From Thermorudis peleae (GTDB lineage: Bacteria; Chloroflexota; Chloroflexia; Thermomicrobiales; Thermomicrobiaceae), in assembly GCF_000744775.1 (NCBI RefSeq), contig NZ_JQMP01000003.1, positions 1,116,001 through 1,180,000 on the forward strand: a stretch of DNA of 64,000 bases. The letters are read 5' to 3'. The position numbers were made by a program, and so were the translations under genes. The notes beneath the pieces were generated by a model. That model had not been told where the DNA came from and made no database searches. It was given only the letters and a program-made list of their open reading frames with translations. Of the stretch, positions 52,463-62,478 are shown piece after piece. Each line of letters opens with the position of its first letter. Position 1 is the first letter of the stretch.

Positions 52463-53678
52463 TGTGGCCTCCTTGTGCTTTGGATACCGGACGAATTGTG
52501 CCCTCAGCATGCCCATCAGCAAAAATCACGTGCACTGCCTGCGGATCAGAAAGTTCGCCAGCCGAATGAAGCCACCGGCGAGTTGTGGGATCCACAATAA
52601 TGCTATAGCCCCGCTCGAGCGGGTGCCGAGGGTGAAGGAGCGTCAATTCACGCTCAAGGCTTGTGAGGTGCATGCGTGCTCGCTGCAACTGAGTGGCAAG
52701 GATGCTGTTCATGCGTCCAACAATGTCGTCAAGTCGGATGCGACCATCGTCGATAACCCGTCGCGGGCTGGCGTGGTCAAGCCGGGCAGAGAAGCTACGG
52801 ATCAGTGCACGCTGATGTGCGAGCAGGAGTTCGGTAGCCTGACTGGCACGCTGGGCATATCCCCAAACCGCTTGCTGTAAATCACGGATGTCTGGTGTGA
52901 TCTGTTCAGCCGCTGCTGAAGGTGTTGGTGCGCGGAGATCGGCGACGAAGTCGCAGAGCGTATAGTCCGTCTCATGGCCAATCGCCGAAACGATTGGGAT
53001 ACGGGATGCGAAAAGCGCACGGACAAGTTGTTCATCATTGAAGCACCAGAGGTCCTCAAGCGAGCCGCCGCCTCTCGCAAGGACAATCAGTTCGGCCCGT
53101 CCATCACGGTGGAGTGCCTCCAGCGCAGCAATGATCGTCGCGGGGGCGTCTTCGCCTTGCACCAGTGCTGGAGCAAGAAGAAGATGTGCCAGCGGGTAGC
53201 GTCGACGCAGGATCGTCTGGATGTCATGCCAGACTGCTCCTACTGGCGAGGTAATAACGCCAATGTATCGTGGCCGCGGTGGCAGGGGACGTTTGCGTGA
53301 TGGGTCGAAAAGTCCCTCACGCTCAAGCTTAGTGTAGAGTGCTTGGAAACGCTGGCGTAAGAGCCCTTCACCAATCGGGTGAATGAGGTCTGCATACAAC
53401 TGGTAGACGCCGTTCGGCTCATAGACCCGAACTGCTCCGTGGACGACAACGGCGTCGCCATTTTTAGGCAAGAAAAGCTGCCGTATTGCATCGCGACGAA
53501 AGAGCACGCATTTAATCTGCGATCGCTCATCGCGAAGTGAAAAGTAGATGTGGCCATTTGATGAGCGCACAAAATTTGTGACTTCTCCTTGAATCCAGAC
53601 ATCGCGTAGGATCTGATCGTTCTCGAGAATCTCCTGAATGTATTCGGTTATGTCTGAGACATTGAAAATATGCTGCAT
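52455..53678 (-). CDS. xseA: Exodeoxyribonuclease VII large subunit
   Basis: The 407-residue product starts with an OB-fold domain (VSDITEYIQEILENDQILRDVWIQGEV, SNGHIYFSLRD) and continues with the catalytic region GVITSPVGAVWHDIQTILRRRYP, LARGGGSLEDLWCFNDE and VSAIGHETDYTLCDFVADLRAPTPSAAAE. The helical part that binds XseB follows. It lies seven bases after accB and overlaps xseB. Confidence 0.96.
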   Translation of the reverse strand: MQHIFNVSDITEYIQEILENDQILRDVWIQGEVTNFVRSSNGHIYFSLRDERSQIKCVLFRRDAIRQLFLPKNGDAVVVHGAVRVYEPNGVYQLYADLIHPIGEGLLRQRFQALYTKLEREGLFDPSRKRPLPPRPRYIGVITSPVGAVWHDIQTILRRRYPLAHLLLAPALVQGEDAPATIIAALEALHRDGRAELIVLARGGGSLEDLWCFNDEQLVRALFASRIPIVSAIGHETDYTLCDFVADLRAPTPSAAAEQITPDIRDLQQAVWGYAQRASQATELLLAHQRALIRSFSARLDHASPRRVIDDGRIRLDDIVGRMNSILATQLQRARMHLTSLERELTLLHPRHPLERGYSIIVDPTTRRWLHSAGELSDPQAVHVIFADGHAEGTIRPVSKAQGGHNG

Positions 53679-53685
53679 TAAGCAC

Positions 53686-54192
53686 TCATCCAGCTGAGTC
53701 GCGGCGAATTTGAATCAGCGGCTGACCATATTCTACTGCTTGCCCGTTCTCAACTAGAATAGCGATAACGGTACCGGCATACTCAGTCGTAATCTCGTTC
53801 ATCACCTTCATCGCGGAGATAATGCCGATCGTTTGCCCTGCTTCAACGTGATCTCCGACTTGTACAAATGGCTCAGCATCAGGAGAAGGTGCAGCGTAGA
53901 AGGTGCCGACGAGCGGGGCACGCACGGTATAGAGTGCTGGATCCTCAGTCGCTGAGCTTGCTGGGGCAGCACCAGAGGGTGCAGGTGCCAGCGGTGCTGC
54001 GCTCGTCGGGGGGGTACGCTGTTCTGCTGCCTCGAGGACAATATGTAACGACCCCTGGGCAACTTCGAGCCGCCGGAGTCCTGCCTGCTCCATCAGCGTG
54101 ACAAGCTCACGAATGACATTCGTCAAGGATACATAATCAGGAACAAGATCAACGTGATCTATTTGCTGCTTCTGCTCGCTTGACCATGTCAC
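53686..54192 (-). CDS. accB: Biotin carboxyl carrier protein of acetyl-CoA carboxylase
   Basis: The 168-residue product has an N-terminal helix pair, a Pro/Ala-rich hinge (about residues 58-82) and a biotinyl domain in which the lysine of SAMKVMNE is the biotin site; the canonical motif is AMKM, so Met-to-Val follows the lysine. APLVGTFYAAPSPDAEPFVQVGD is typical of the fatty-acid synthesis BCCP. The carboxylase gene accC is not next to it; xseA follows by seven bases and efp precedes by 21. Confidence 0.93.
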   Translation of the reverse strand: MTWSSEQKQQIDHVDLVPDYVSLTNVIRELVTLMEQAGLRRLEVAQGSLHIVLEAAEQRTPPTSAAPLAPAPSGAAPASSATEDPALYTVRAPLVGTFYAAPSPDAEPFVQVGDHVEAGQTIGIISAMKVMNEITTEYAGTVIAILVENGQAVEYGQPLIQIRRDSAG

Positions 54193-54213
54193 CGCTTTGC
54201 ACTTCCTTGCTAC

Positions 54214-54774
54214 TTACTGCACGCGCTCCAGGTATTCGCCTGTTCGCGTGTCAACTTTCACAATATCGCCAACGTTAACAAAGAGCGGGACAGTGACTAC
54301 TAAGCCAGTTTCAAGCTTGGCTGGTTTGCCACCGCCGGTTGCGGTGTCACCACGAATACCAGGATCAGTCTCAACAACTTGCAATTCGACTGTAACTGGA
54401 AGTTCAACTTCAACCGGTTGCCCTTCATAGGTTAACAGATCAAGCGTCAAGTTCTCTTTCAGGTAGTTCACCGCTTCGCCAAGTGCTTCTCGGTCGAGTG
54501 CAAATTGCTCATAGGTGTCGAGGTCCATGAAATGGTATTGATCTGCGTCTTGATAAAGATACTGGACGCGGTGACGCTCGAGTGGAGCAAGTTGGAACCG
54601 TGAACCTGCTTGATAGGTGGTTGTGATCGTTGCTCCGGTACGGAGATTGCGCATGGTAAGGCGCACAAAAGCACTACCGCGCCCCTGCTTGACATGCTGG
54701 TAATCGAGGATCCGGTAGAGTTCCCCATCAATGAGTAACGTCAGCCCTTTACGCAGATCGCCTGTCTCAATCAT
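54214..54774 (-). CDS. efp: Translation elongation factor P
   Basis: EF-P relieves ribosomes stalled at polyproline. The 186-residue product has the three-domain layout, with the N-terminal DLRKGLTLLIDGELYRILDYQHVKQGRGSAF, the OB domains and a closing GDIVKVDTRTGEYLERV. At the loop that reaches the peptidyl-transferase centre it has arginine (R32, in QGRG) instead of the usual lysine in PGKG. efp-accB adjacency is common in Firmicutes and Chloroflexi. Confidence 0.96.
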   Translation of the reverse strand: MIETGDLRKGLTLLIDGELYRILDYQHVKQGRGSAFVRLTMRNLRTGATITTTYQAGSRFQLAPLERHRVQYLYQDADQYHFMDLDTYEQFALDREALGEAVNYLKENLTLDLLTYEGQPVEVELPVTVELQVVETDPGIRGDTATGGGKPAKLETGLVVTVPLFVNVGDIVKVDTRTGEYLERVQ

Positions 54775-54811
54775 CGGTTGCTACTCCTTGTCATCTCTCC
54801 TCAACGCGTTA

Positions 54812-55915
54812 TCATGCGAGCGGCAGTGTGATCCGCTTCGGTACTGTTGTGAGTATACGCAGCCCATCTGGCTCGATGACAACGAGGTCTTCAATGCGGA
54901 TGCCAAACTGCCCGGGTCGATAAATTCCCGGCTCAAGTGTCACGACGCTACCAGCAGGCAGCGGCTCCTCATTGCGCGGAGAGAGCGCAGGGCCCTCGTG
55001 AACGCGAACGCCTACCCCATGTCCCAGTGAATGGGTGAACGCTTCCCCATACCCTGCTGCCGCGATGTGCTCGCGTGCAATTCCATCGGCTGCTTTGCCG
55101 GTCATACCGGCGTGGAGTTGCCGTTCGACTGCTTCAAGCGCTTGGAGGACAACGGTAAATGCGTATTCCGCTTCCGACGGAAGTTCACCGAACCAGACAG
55201 TTCGAGTCAGGTCAGCGCAATAGCCATCGACCATTGCGCCCATATCGATGACCACCGTTTCACCCGGTGCAATTGAGCGATCACCCGGGGTATGATGTGG
55301 CAATGCAGCGTTGGGGCCACTGGCCACAATTGTCGGGAAAGCTGGGCGATCAGCACCGTGTTCAAGCATGGCTTGATCAAGGCGCCTCGCAAGTGTGCGC
55401 TCCGTCTGTCCTGGCGTGAACTCGGCAAGTGCAGTCAGCAGCGCTTGCTCGGTGATCTGCTGTGCGTGAATGATACGTTCAAGCTCGTCGGCAGTTTTGA
55501 CCTCACGCAGTGCATCAACCGCCGAACCAAGCGGCTCAAGGCTTATCCCTTCACCAAGCGTCTGTGAGAGCGTTTGATAGTCCTGGTAAAGGATCGCCCC
55601 ATCTTCAAAGCCTATGCGACGGGCACCACATTCTTGGAGTAAGAGCGCATCGGCACGGGCAAAGTTGCGTTCACGGTCGTAAATTTGGAAGTGTGGTGCT
55701 TCTTGTCGTGCTTGTGGTGCGTTCATGGTTGAAACGACCAAGTAAGCTTCCTGGTGCGTGATAACCACGTGCCCTGCTGACTCGTTCGGGGCAATATCTT
55801 CGCCGGTGTAGCCGCTGAGCCAGAACCGGTTTGATGGGTGAGTAATCACTACCGCATCGAGTGCCCGCTCTGACAGGAGCGCACGCAGACGTGACAAGCG
55901 GTGTATCCTGTTCAT
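54812..55915 (-). CDS. M24 family Xaa-Pro aminopeptidase
   Basis: The 367-residue product has an N-terminal creatinase-like domain (VVITHPSNRFWLSGYTG) and a pita-bread domain with metal ligands in VIDMGAMVDGYCADLTRTVWFG, HSLGHGVGVRVHEGP, TLEPGIY and RIEDLVVI. Such enzymes release residues before proline or cleave X-Pro dipeptides. The start at 55915 follows GTAAGAGAAGTA; a GTG at 55936 overlapping aroQ is possible. Its place between aroQ and efp is a frequent gene order and matches the proline theme of EF-P. Confidence 0.92.
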   Translation of the reverse strand: MNRIHRLSRLRALLSERALDAVVITHPSNRFWLSGYTGEDIAPNESAGHVVITHQEAYLVVSTMNAPQARQEAPHFQIYDRERNFARADALLLQECGARRIGFEDGAILYQDYQTLSQTLGEGISLEPLGSAVDALREVKTADELERIIHAQQITEQALLTALAEFTPGQTERTLARRLDQAMLEHGADRPAFPTIVASGPNAALPHHTPGDRSIAPGETVVIDMGAMVDGYCADLTRTVWFGELPSEAEYAFTVVLQALEAVERQLHAGMTGKAADGIAREHIAAAGYGEAFTHSLGHGVGVRVHEGPALSPRNEEPLPAGSVVTLEPGIYRPGQFGIRIEDLVVIEPDGLRILTTVPKRITLPLA

Positions 55916-55923
55916 TACTTCTC

Positions 55924-56382
55924 TTACCCCTTCCACTCGTCTTTTGCGTATTCCAAAAAGTACTGTAGGGCCAAGAGATATCCGGCAGGCCCAAGACCGA
56001 CAATCTGTCCTCGGGTAACCGGCGCCGTTACGGAGCGGTGACGAAATGGTTCACGGGCATGAATGTTTGAGAGATGAACTTCGATTGCTGGTGAAGGCAC
56101 AGCGGCCAGCGCGTCACGGAGTGCGATGCTATAGTGTGTCAGCGCACCGGGATTGATGATAATGCCGCTTGCGGTGAAGCCATACTGCTGAATGGCGTCG
56201 ATCAGCTCCCCCTCATGATTCGATTGTATGATGATCAGTTCAACACCATGAGCGTGTGCACGCGCCTCAAGTTGGGCATTGATCTCAGCCAGCGTGGTGT
56301 GCCCGTATATGGTCGGCTCACGCTGGCCGAGAAGATTCAGGTTTGGGCCGTGCAGAACGAGAATAAATCGTTGATCTGCCAT
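55924..56382 (-). CDS. aroQ: 3-dehydroquinate dehydratase, type II
   Basis: The dodecameric type II enzyme makes 3-dehydroshikimate in the shikimate pathway. The 152-residue product shows [19 protein letters not shown] with the active-site tyrosine, [31 protein letters not shown] and [13 protein letters not shown]. The ATG at 56382 comes directly after the stop of the upstream GH18 gene; an overlapping GTG at 56385 is an alternative. Only weak Shine-Dalgarno sequence is present, so coupling to the upstream gene is likely. Confidence 0.96.
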   Translation of the reverse strand: MADQRFILVLHGPNLNLLGQREPTIYGHTTLAEINAQLEARAHAHGVELIIIQSNHEGELIDAIQQYGFTASGIIINPGALTHYSIALRDALAAVPSPAIEVHLSNIHAREPFRHRSVTAPVTRGQIVGLGPAGYLLALQYFLEYAKDEWKG

Positions 56383-56384
56383 CA

Positions 56385-58118
56385 CTATCGAATCCAGCCC
56401 TTTGCACGGAGCGTATCGGTACCGAGTAGCCCAAGAAGGACTTTATATGGGTCGGGATTTTCCGGGTGATATTCGAATCGCGCTCGTTCGAAATATTGCA
56501 CTGTGCAGCCACAGGCTGGGTCAGTGAATTCCTCGGAGATAGGATAGCCAAATAGGGCAAGCGATTCGCGGAAAGAGATTCCTGGGTCGCCTAGATCAAG
56601 GCCGTGGGATTGCCAGTACTGTCGGAAAGCGTTGCAGAGACGATGTCCAGTCTCAGGGAAGAACTGACAGGAGGCATCGCTTTGGGTTGTTGGTGGAAGT
56701 GGCTGGAACGGCGGCGTGCTGAGCAGTCCGCGCCGTTGCGCATCGGTGACGCCGAGCCGTCCCAGTTCTACTTCGTAGGGTGTGCCCTTGAATTCCGGGT
56801 GATATTCAAAGCGTTGGCGTTCAAAGTACTGCACGGTATAGCGTTGGCCAGTGTCTGGGTTGAACTCATCAAATTCTTCTGTCAACGGGTATCCAAAGAC
56901 TGGAAGTCCACCAGAACGTTGCCAGAATGCTTTAAAACCATAGGCAAGTGAATGACCAGTCTCAGGAAAATAGAGGCGATCAGCAGTCGATGGGAAAGGA
57001 GGAATGCGCGTTGCCGGGGTATTCAACTGCGCGACTTCGTTCCAGACTGCCGGATCCTCCTGCCCTAAACGCCAAAAGGCGAAGCCTGCAAGGGTTTGGT
57101 CAAGCATGAAACGGAACCGTGCGGCGATGCTGGCTGCGTTGGCGTACCACACCTGGTGGAGATGCTGTTGGCTGTCCACATACGTTATCCATGGTTCCTG
57201 GGCTTGTGGGTCAAAGCCTGTCTGGACACCTGGTTGTTGCATGAGTACTTGCACCTGGTCGAAACGGAGAGCCTTGGCAGGTGGGCCAGCTACGGTGTCC
57301 CAATCATAGCCATAAAGCGAGAGGCCAAGCAGAAGCTGTGAGCGTGGCACCCGCTGCGTGAGATAGGCCATGACTTGTGTGATCCAGTCAAGAGGTGCAA
57401 TTGGGCCAGGTGTCGCACTTCCCTGACTATGATGGTCATAGACCATGACAATGAGGTAGTCCACTGAGCGGGCAAGTGCTGCATAATCGTACGCGCCGCC
57501 CCACCGTGTCGGTGCGTCGGAGGTTCGGGGGATGACTGCTTGTGTCACCAGTTTGCCAAGCGGATGAAGCGCTGCACTCAGTTCCGTCATAAACTGGGTA
57601 AGTAGCGGGGCATCTGCAGCGTTGACCGCCTCAAAGTCGATGTTGATCCCGTCATACTGGTTTTGCTGGATGAGCGTGACGAGTTGTTGAATAACACGTT
57701 GCCGTAGTGCAGTGTTGCTCAGGAAAGCGTGAAAGTCGTCCCATTGCGGAACGTTCTTGATCATTGGGACAATCTCGACGTGATTTTGTTTGAGGAAGCG
57801 CACAACTGTTGGATCACTATTATCAGTGATGGTGCCATCAGCTTGGAGTTGATAGAAGTACGGAGCAACGACGTCAAGTTGGCCGACATGAGCTTGGAGG
57901 GAAGTCCAGGAGGTTCGATCATACGTGACATAATATGCCCAACGGAGCGTTGCTGGGCGTGCCGTGAGGGGAGCAGGAGTGGCTAACGTTCCAACGAGAC
58001 TTAGTACGACGCTAAGCACAAGGCCTGCTGAGCAGAGCCGTTGGAGGCGTCTACTGCTGCCGCTCGTCCCGTTTGACTTTGGCGAGTCGGTCTCAGCTTG
58101 TTGGTTCCCCCGAGTCAT
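56385..58118 (-). CDS. Secreted GH18 glycosidase with C-terminal FPETGH repeats
   Basis: The 577-residue product has a basic N-terminus and hydrophobic segment (residues about 23-48) acting as signal or anchor, then a GH18 barrel of the YaaH/SleL type: [28 protein letters not shown], and D156-G-I-N-I-D-F-E163, where E163 is the catalytic acid. YaaH-type enzymes cut peptidoglycan or spore cortex. Two C-terminal repeats, about 70 residues each, share FPETGH, FGYP(L/I)(T/S)EEF and VQYFERxRFEYHPE. Start 58118 has GGGAAGGGGAACT. It lies 34 bases after the membrane protein gene. Confidence 0.85.
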   Translation of the reverse strand: MTRGNQQAETDSPKSNGTSGSSRRLQRLCSAGLVLSVVLSLVGTLATPAPLTARPATLRWAYYVTYDRTSWTSLQAHVGQLDVVAPYFYQLQADGTITDNSDPTVVRFLKQNHVEIVPMIKNVPQWDDFHAFLSNTALRQRVIQQLVTLIQQNQYDGINIDFEAVNAADAPLLTQFMTELSAALHPLGKLVTQAVIPRTSDAPTRWGGAYDYAALARSVDYLIVMVYDHHSQGSATPGPIAPLDWITQVMAYLTQRVPRSQLLLGLSLYGYDWDTVAGPPAKALRFDQVQVLMQQPGVQTGFDPQAQEPWITYVDSQQHLHQVWYANAASIAARFRFMLDQTLAGFAFWRLGQEDPAVWNEVAQLNTPATRIPPFPSTADRLYFPETGHSLAYGFKAFWQRSGGLPVFGYPLTEEFDEFNPDTGQRYTVQYFERQRFEYHPEFKGTPYEVELGRLGVTDAQRRGLLSTPPFQPLPPTTQSDASCQFFPETGHRLCNAFRQYWQSHGLDLGDPGISFRESLALFGYPISEEFTDPACGCTVQYFERARFEYHPENPDPYKVLLGLLGTDTLRAKGWIR

Positions 58119-58152
58119 AGTTCCCCTTCCCTGGATACAGGCAGTCGTGTCG

Positions 58153-59373
58153 TTATCCTCGCGGCAGGGTTTGCGCTGCAACGGCTGGAACGGCAATCTG
58201 CACCGGTATTGGCTTGTTGAGCCCTTCGATTTGTGCCTGACCGACGAATTCTGCTAACGGGGTAAGATATCGGCGTGACGCATCTCCGGCGTCAGTGTAA
58301 ACGATTTGGACCTGGGTAATCGTGACTTGCCCGGTGAGTTGTCCACTGCCGCTTGGCAGCAGGCTTGGGTCGAGGGCAATGTATCCACGACCCGCTTGCA
58401 CGTCGTTCCACAGGGTTTCAGCAGGGCGCAGGCTGTAGGTGGACGGTTCAAAGCGAGCTGGCCAGAAGACTCGTGCCTGCTGGATTGAGCCGTCAGGGGC
58501 TACTGCAATCTGAGCGCCGGGAATAGCCGAGAGTACTGGAGGGGAGCTTGGCGTAATGAGCACGAGGGTAAGGCCTTCATCGGCGACACGTCCGATCACT
58601 TGTCCTTGGCCTAAATTCGGCAGATCCCCAAAATATTGGGTTAGCCAGTACCGGGCTACAGCAATTGCCTGAGCGTCGCTAATCTGCCCGGTAGGCGTAT
58701 TTGCCCCACTCGTCGCGGTTGCAGCAGGCGTTGCTCTTGGTGTAGCGGCTGGCGTTTCGATGCGCTGTAAGCGCTGATATTGTATCGTGCTGCCTGATAC
58801 GGTGAGGAGTTGAGCGTTATCCTGAACGCTAAAGGCATTTTCGCCCTGTGGCTGGACAGCCCCCATAATCCCGAGCTTTTGCGCAATACTGGCAACCTGC
58901 TCCGCTGACCAGGTGCGAGGGATAAGCGCGTAGACTGGTGCGGTTTTCGGGACTTGATTGAGGTCGACGTTTAGCTTGTAGGATAGTTGGAGCCGGGAAA
59001 GCGCGGGATCAGGTTGCGGCAGGTTTGGAGCGGGCAGTTCGCCAAAGCTCCCAATAACAACCGTTGGGGCTGGTGTCGGGGTTGCTGCTGGTGTTGCTGT
59101 TGGCGTTGGTGATGGCCGCGCTGTTGGAGTAGCGGTCGGCGCAGTTGTTGGTGTAGCTGGTCCTGCCGGAACTGGCGACGCTGTTGCAATTGCAAGGGCT
59201 GGAGACGAGTTCGTCGGTGAAGCTGAGGCTGCGTGTGGTGCGGGTGACGTTTGTCGATTGAGGTCATAGAGTAGCCATCCTGCAATGGCTGCAACGGCGA
59301 GAATAGCGACTCCCGCGGCGAAGAGCGTGCGCTGGCTCGCCTGAGAGCGCCGCGTGGTGCGGTTTCGCGCCAT
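58153..59373 (-). CDS. Membrane-anchored Thr/Pro/Ala-rich protein of unknown function
   Basis: The 406-residue product has a short basic cytosolic head, one membrane segment (residues about 17-36) and a Thr/Pro/Ala/Ser linker of about 65 residues, followed by a secreted domain with repeated ALIPRTWSAEQVASIAQKLGI- and SDAQAIAVARYWLTQYFGDLP-like helices and beta-rich segments. A second short low-complexity stretch occurs near residue 210. The start at 59373 has GGGAGGGAAGAGAACCGA upstream. It is co-oriented with and directly upstream of the GH18 gene, so both may act at the cell surface. Confidence 0.7.
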   Translation of the reverse strand: MARNRTTRRSQASQRTLFAAGVAILAVAAIAGWLLYDLNRQTSPAPHAASASPTNSSPALAIATASPVPAGPATPTTAPTATPTARPSPTPTATPAATPTPAPTVVIGSFGELPAPNLPQPDPALSRLQLSYKLNVDLNQVPKTAPVYALIPRTWSAEQVASIAQKLGIMGAVQPQGENAFSVQDNAQLLTVSGSTIQYQRLQRIETPAATPRATPAATATSGANTPTGQISDAQAIAVARYWLTQYFGDLPNLGQGQVIGRVADEGLTLVLITPSSPPVLSAIPGAQIAVAPDGSIQQARVFWPARFEPSTYSLRPAETLWNDVQAGRGYIALDPSLLPSGSGQLTGQVTITQVQIVYTDAGDASRRYLTPLAEFVGQAQIEGLNKPIPVQIAVPAVAAQTLPRG

Positions 59374-59409
59374 TCGGTTCTCTTCCCTCCTTCAGTTTGC
59401 GCTGTTGAG

Positions 59410-61416
59410 CTAGCGAAGCACTTCTTGAATGCGACGCAGTTCAATAATCTGGTCACGAAGCAACGCCGCTTTTTCGAATTCCAGCTGCTTCGCAGCTTCC
59501 TTCATTTGCCGCTCGAGGTCACGGATCAGCCGGGCGAGTTCTTCTGGTGCAAGTTCTGCAATGACGCCAAGGTTATCTGACGATTGTGTCGTATCATAGG
59601 TGCTTCGTTGCTCAGCAACAGCTCGGACGCGATCAGTCAGGTCCTTCACCTGCTTCACGATACCACGCGGTGTAATGCCATGCGCTTCGTTATAGGCCAT
59701 CTGAATAGCGCGGCGGCGATAGGTTTCATCGATAGCCCGACGCATCGATTCCGTTACCGTGTCAGCGTACATGATGACGAGCCCGTTGACATGTCGAGCT
59801 GCTCGGCCAATCATCTGGATGAGTGAGCTTTCCGAGCGAAGATAGCCCTCTTTATCTGCATCAAGAATTGCAACAAGCGAGACCTCAGGCAGATCAAGAC
59901 CCTCACGAAGGAGATTGATTCCAACGACAACGTCATACACACCAAGCCGGAGGTCGCGGAGGATTTCTACCCGCTCGAGTGTATCGATTTCGCTGTGTAA
60001 GTAATGCGTGCGGATGCCGATTTCCTTGAGGTAATCCGCCAAGTCTTCGGCCATCTTCTTGGTCAGGGTGGTTACGAGAGCTCGTTCACCTCGCGCTACA
60101 CGTTGGCGGATTTCATGGATTAAGTCATCAATTTGTCCGCGTGTTGGGCGGACGCTGATTTCTGGATCGAGTAAGCCGGTTGGTCGAATGATTTGCTCAA
60201 CGATTTGCTCACTCACTTCTCGCTCAAACGGTCCAGGTGTTGCTGAGACATAAATTACTTGGTTAATCCGCTCAAGAAATTCCTCAAAGGTGAGCGGCCG
60301 ATTGTCCCGTGCAGACGGAAGGCGGAAGCCATATTCAACGAGAATATCCTTCCGGGATTTATCTCCATGGTACATCCCACGAACCTGTGGAATCGCGATG
60401 TGTGACTCGTCGATGAACATGATGTAGTCGTCGGGGAAATAGTCGAGCAGTGTCCACGGAGGCTCACCGGGGCCGCGGCGTGCAAGGTGGCGGGAGTAGT
60501 TCTCAATACCAGAGCAATAGCCAACCTCCCGAAGCATTTCTAAGTCGTACAGCGTCCGTTGCTTGAGACGGGCAGCTTCCAGTACCTTGCCTTGTGCTTC
60601 TAATTCCCGCACCCGCTCTTCGAGTTCCTGTTCAATATCCTGGATTGCAAGAAGCAACTTTTCTTGACTCGTCACCCAGTGCTTTGCTGGGTACACGAAC
60701 ACTTCAGTACGTTCAGTCAAGATCTCGCCAGTGAGTGGATCAAATTCGACAAGCCGCTCGATTTCGTCCCCCCAAAGCTCAACGCGGATCGCGGTTGAGC
60801 CCGATGCCGGAAAGATTTCGATGACATCGCCTCGCGCACGGAATGTTCCGCGAATCAGCGTCAGGTCATTGCGCTCATACTGAATGTCGACAAGATGGCG
60901 CAAAAGCTTGTCGCGGCGAATACGCTCCCCACGCCGTAGCGTGATCACCGTTTTCCCGTACTCTTCCGGTGAGCCAATGCCGTAGATGCAGGAGACGCTT
61001 GCGACAATGATCACGTCACGGCGAGTCAGAACGGCTTGGGTAGCGGCGTGGCGCAACCGATCGATCTCATCATTAATTTCTGTTTCTTTCTCGATATACG
61101 TGTCAGTCCTTGGCACATAGGCTTCAGGTTGATAATAGTCGTAATAACTGACGAAGTATTCGACAGCGTTATAGGGAAAGAATTCCCGAAACTCGCTGTA
61201 GAGTTGCGCAGCAAGCGTTTTGTTGGGAGCTAAGACAAGCGTTGGCCGCTGAACCCGGGCAATCACGTTGGCCATTGTAAAGGTCTTGCCCGATCCTGTG
61301 ACGCCAAGCAGCGTCTGATGGCGATATCCTCGCTCAAGTCCTTCGACGAGTTTTGCGATTGCTTGTGGTTGGTCACCGGTCGGCTGAAAGTCTGTTACCA
61401 GCTGGAACTCTGGCAT
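59410..61416 (-). CDS. uvrB: Excinuclease ABC subunit B
   Basis: UvrB verifies DNA damage and positions UvrC in nucleotide excision repair. The 668-residue product has Walker [13 protein letters not shown], the beta-hairpin region [48 protein letters not shown], motif V/VI blocks and a C-terminal UVR domain ([24 protein letters not shown]) that binds UvrC. Length is normal. The start follows CCTGGAGACGATCA. Confidence 0.97.
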   Translation of the reverse strand: MPEFQLVTDFQPTGDQPQAIAKLVEGLERGYRHQTLLGVTGSGKTFTMANVIARVQRPTLVLAPNKTLAAQLYSEFREFFPYNAVEYFVSYYDYYQPEAYVPRTDTYIEKETEINDEIDRLRHAATQAVLTRRDVIIVASVSCIYGIGSPEEYGKTVITLRRGERIRRDKLLRHLVDIQYERNDLTLIRGTFRARGDVIEIFPASGSTAIRVELWGDEIERLVEFDPLTGEILTERTEVFVYPAKHWVTSQEKLLLAIQDIEQELEERVRELEAQGKVLEAARLKQRTLYDLEMLREVGYCSGIENYSRHLARRGPGEPPWTLLDYFPDDYIMFIDESHIAIPQVRGMYHGDKSRKDILVEYGFRLPSARDNRPLTFEEFLERINQVIYVSATPGPFEREVSEQIVEQIIRPTGLLDPEISVRPTRGQIDDLIHEIRQRVARGERALVTTLTKKMAEDLADYLKEIGIRTHYLHSEIDTLERVEILRDLRLGVYDVVVGINLLREGLDLPEVSLVAILDADKEGYLRSESSLIQMIGRAARHVNGLVIMYADTVTESMRRAIDETYRRRAIQMAYNEAHGITPRGIVKQVKDLTDRVRAVAEQRSTYDTTQSSDNLGVIAELAPEELARLIRDLERQMKEAAKQLEFEKAALLRDQIIELRRIQEVLR

Positions 61417-61503
61417 TGATCGTCTCCAGGTCGTCAGTGCAGTAAACGCACCTGGGAAGTATACCCGTCAGTGCATCGAGGTGTGTTAGGGACAAGCAGT
61501 GCC

Positions 61504-61965
61504 CTATGTAATGGCATAAAACTCTGCTTCGTCTCCGCCAAGGGCAATGACATCGTAGATGTGTCGCACTGCCCAGCGTTGGCTACTCCAGGGAAGCCGA
61601 CTAACCGTCTCCTCGAGGTCGCACCATGCGTAGTCGTTGTAGTCACCAGCCAGCTGGATTGTGCTGGCATCTTCAATGAGGGCAGCAAACGAGGGGGCTA
61701 AGATAATCGCGTCCGCAAGGTGATCGTAGAACTGGTTGATGAAGTCGGCGGAATAGAGGCGGGCCGGAATCAGGCCAGCTTGTTCTCGCAATTCTCGGAG
61801 CGCGGCTTCGGTTGCTCGTTCCTGCGGCAAGATACGGCCGTGAACGGCTTGCCAGGTATTCCCTAACGGGACATCATCTCGCCGGTGTAAGAGTAAAAAC
61901 TGAATAACTTTCCGGTTTCGCCGGAACGGATAGACATCGACAATATCGCTCACAATCTTCGGCAT
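61504..61965 (-). CDS. Nudix hydrolase family protein
   Basis: The 153-residue product carries a Nudix box at residues 43-65 (G43, E49, R57-E58-L59-x-E61, G64-L65), but position 62, normally a second Glu, is Gln. Such enzymes hydrolyse nucleoside diphosphates linked to another group; dATP pyrophosphohydrolase-like members share VIQFLLLHRRDDVPLGNTWQAVHG. The ATG at 61965 is preceded by GGGAGGGTGTGAAGGC; longer in-frame extensions upstream have no support. It follows the small membrane protein gene. Confidence 0.85.
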   Translation of the reverse strand: MPKIVSDIVDVYPFRRNRKVIQFLLLHRRDDVPLGNTWQAVHGRILPQERATEAALRELREQAGLIPARLYSADFINQFYDHLADAIILAPSFAALIEDASTIQLAGDYNDYAWCDLEETVSRLPWSSQRWAVRHIYDVIALGGDEAEFYAIT

Positions 61966-62030
61966 GCCTTCACACCCTCCCTGCCCCTTCCTGGCCAAGG
62001 ATAGCGTGTGTGCCGGTAGCGGGCATAGTC

Positions 62031-62465
62031 TTATCGATGTCGACGCAATCGATCCCAGTATTCTCGAATACGCCAAAGCGATGAACGGCGGGTAAGTGAA
62101 ATGTCGCGTCCGCGCCACTGCCGGCTTGATGGATACGCTGGTCTGCGGAAGTTCAACAGAATCGGTATGTAGAGGGCAAGCAGGGACAGGAGGGCAAACA
62201 CTTGAGCCAGCCAATGGATCCAGTTGGTGACGATGAGAGCAAGGAAGACAAAGACAAATGCCCCCACATATCCTGTCCAGGCTGCAAGGTTGGCTGTGCG
62301 CCACCATCGAGGAGCGCGAATTGGATGAGTCAAACGGTAGCGATAGAAGCGGAGACGTAGGCTGGTAATCTGGCGTAGCCAGCGGCGCCAGCGTGGCTCA
62401 TGCTCCGCTTTTTCAAGGATCTCCAGGATTTGCTCTTCGAGGCGTGAGCGCTGTTTGTTTGCCAT
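62031..62465 (-). CDS. Small basic membrane protein of unknown function
   Basis: The 144-residue product starts with a helical charged segment (LEEQILEILEKAEHEPRWRRWLRQI) and has two adjacent membrane segments (residues about 68-110) followed by an Arg/Trp-rich tail. The ATG at 62465 follows CGGAGGCAGCACG, 13 bases after the cysteine desulfurase stop, so it is probably co-transcribed. No family is recognised. Confidence 0.7.
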   Translation of the reverse strand: MANKQRSRLEEQILEILEKAEHEPRWRRWLRQITSLRLRFYRYRLTHPIRAPRWWRTANLAAWTGYVGAFVFVFLALIVTNWIHWLAQVFALLSLLALYIPILLNFRRPAYPSSRQWRGRDISLTRRSSLWRIREYWDRLRRHR

Positions 62466-62478
62466 CGTGCTGCCTCCG

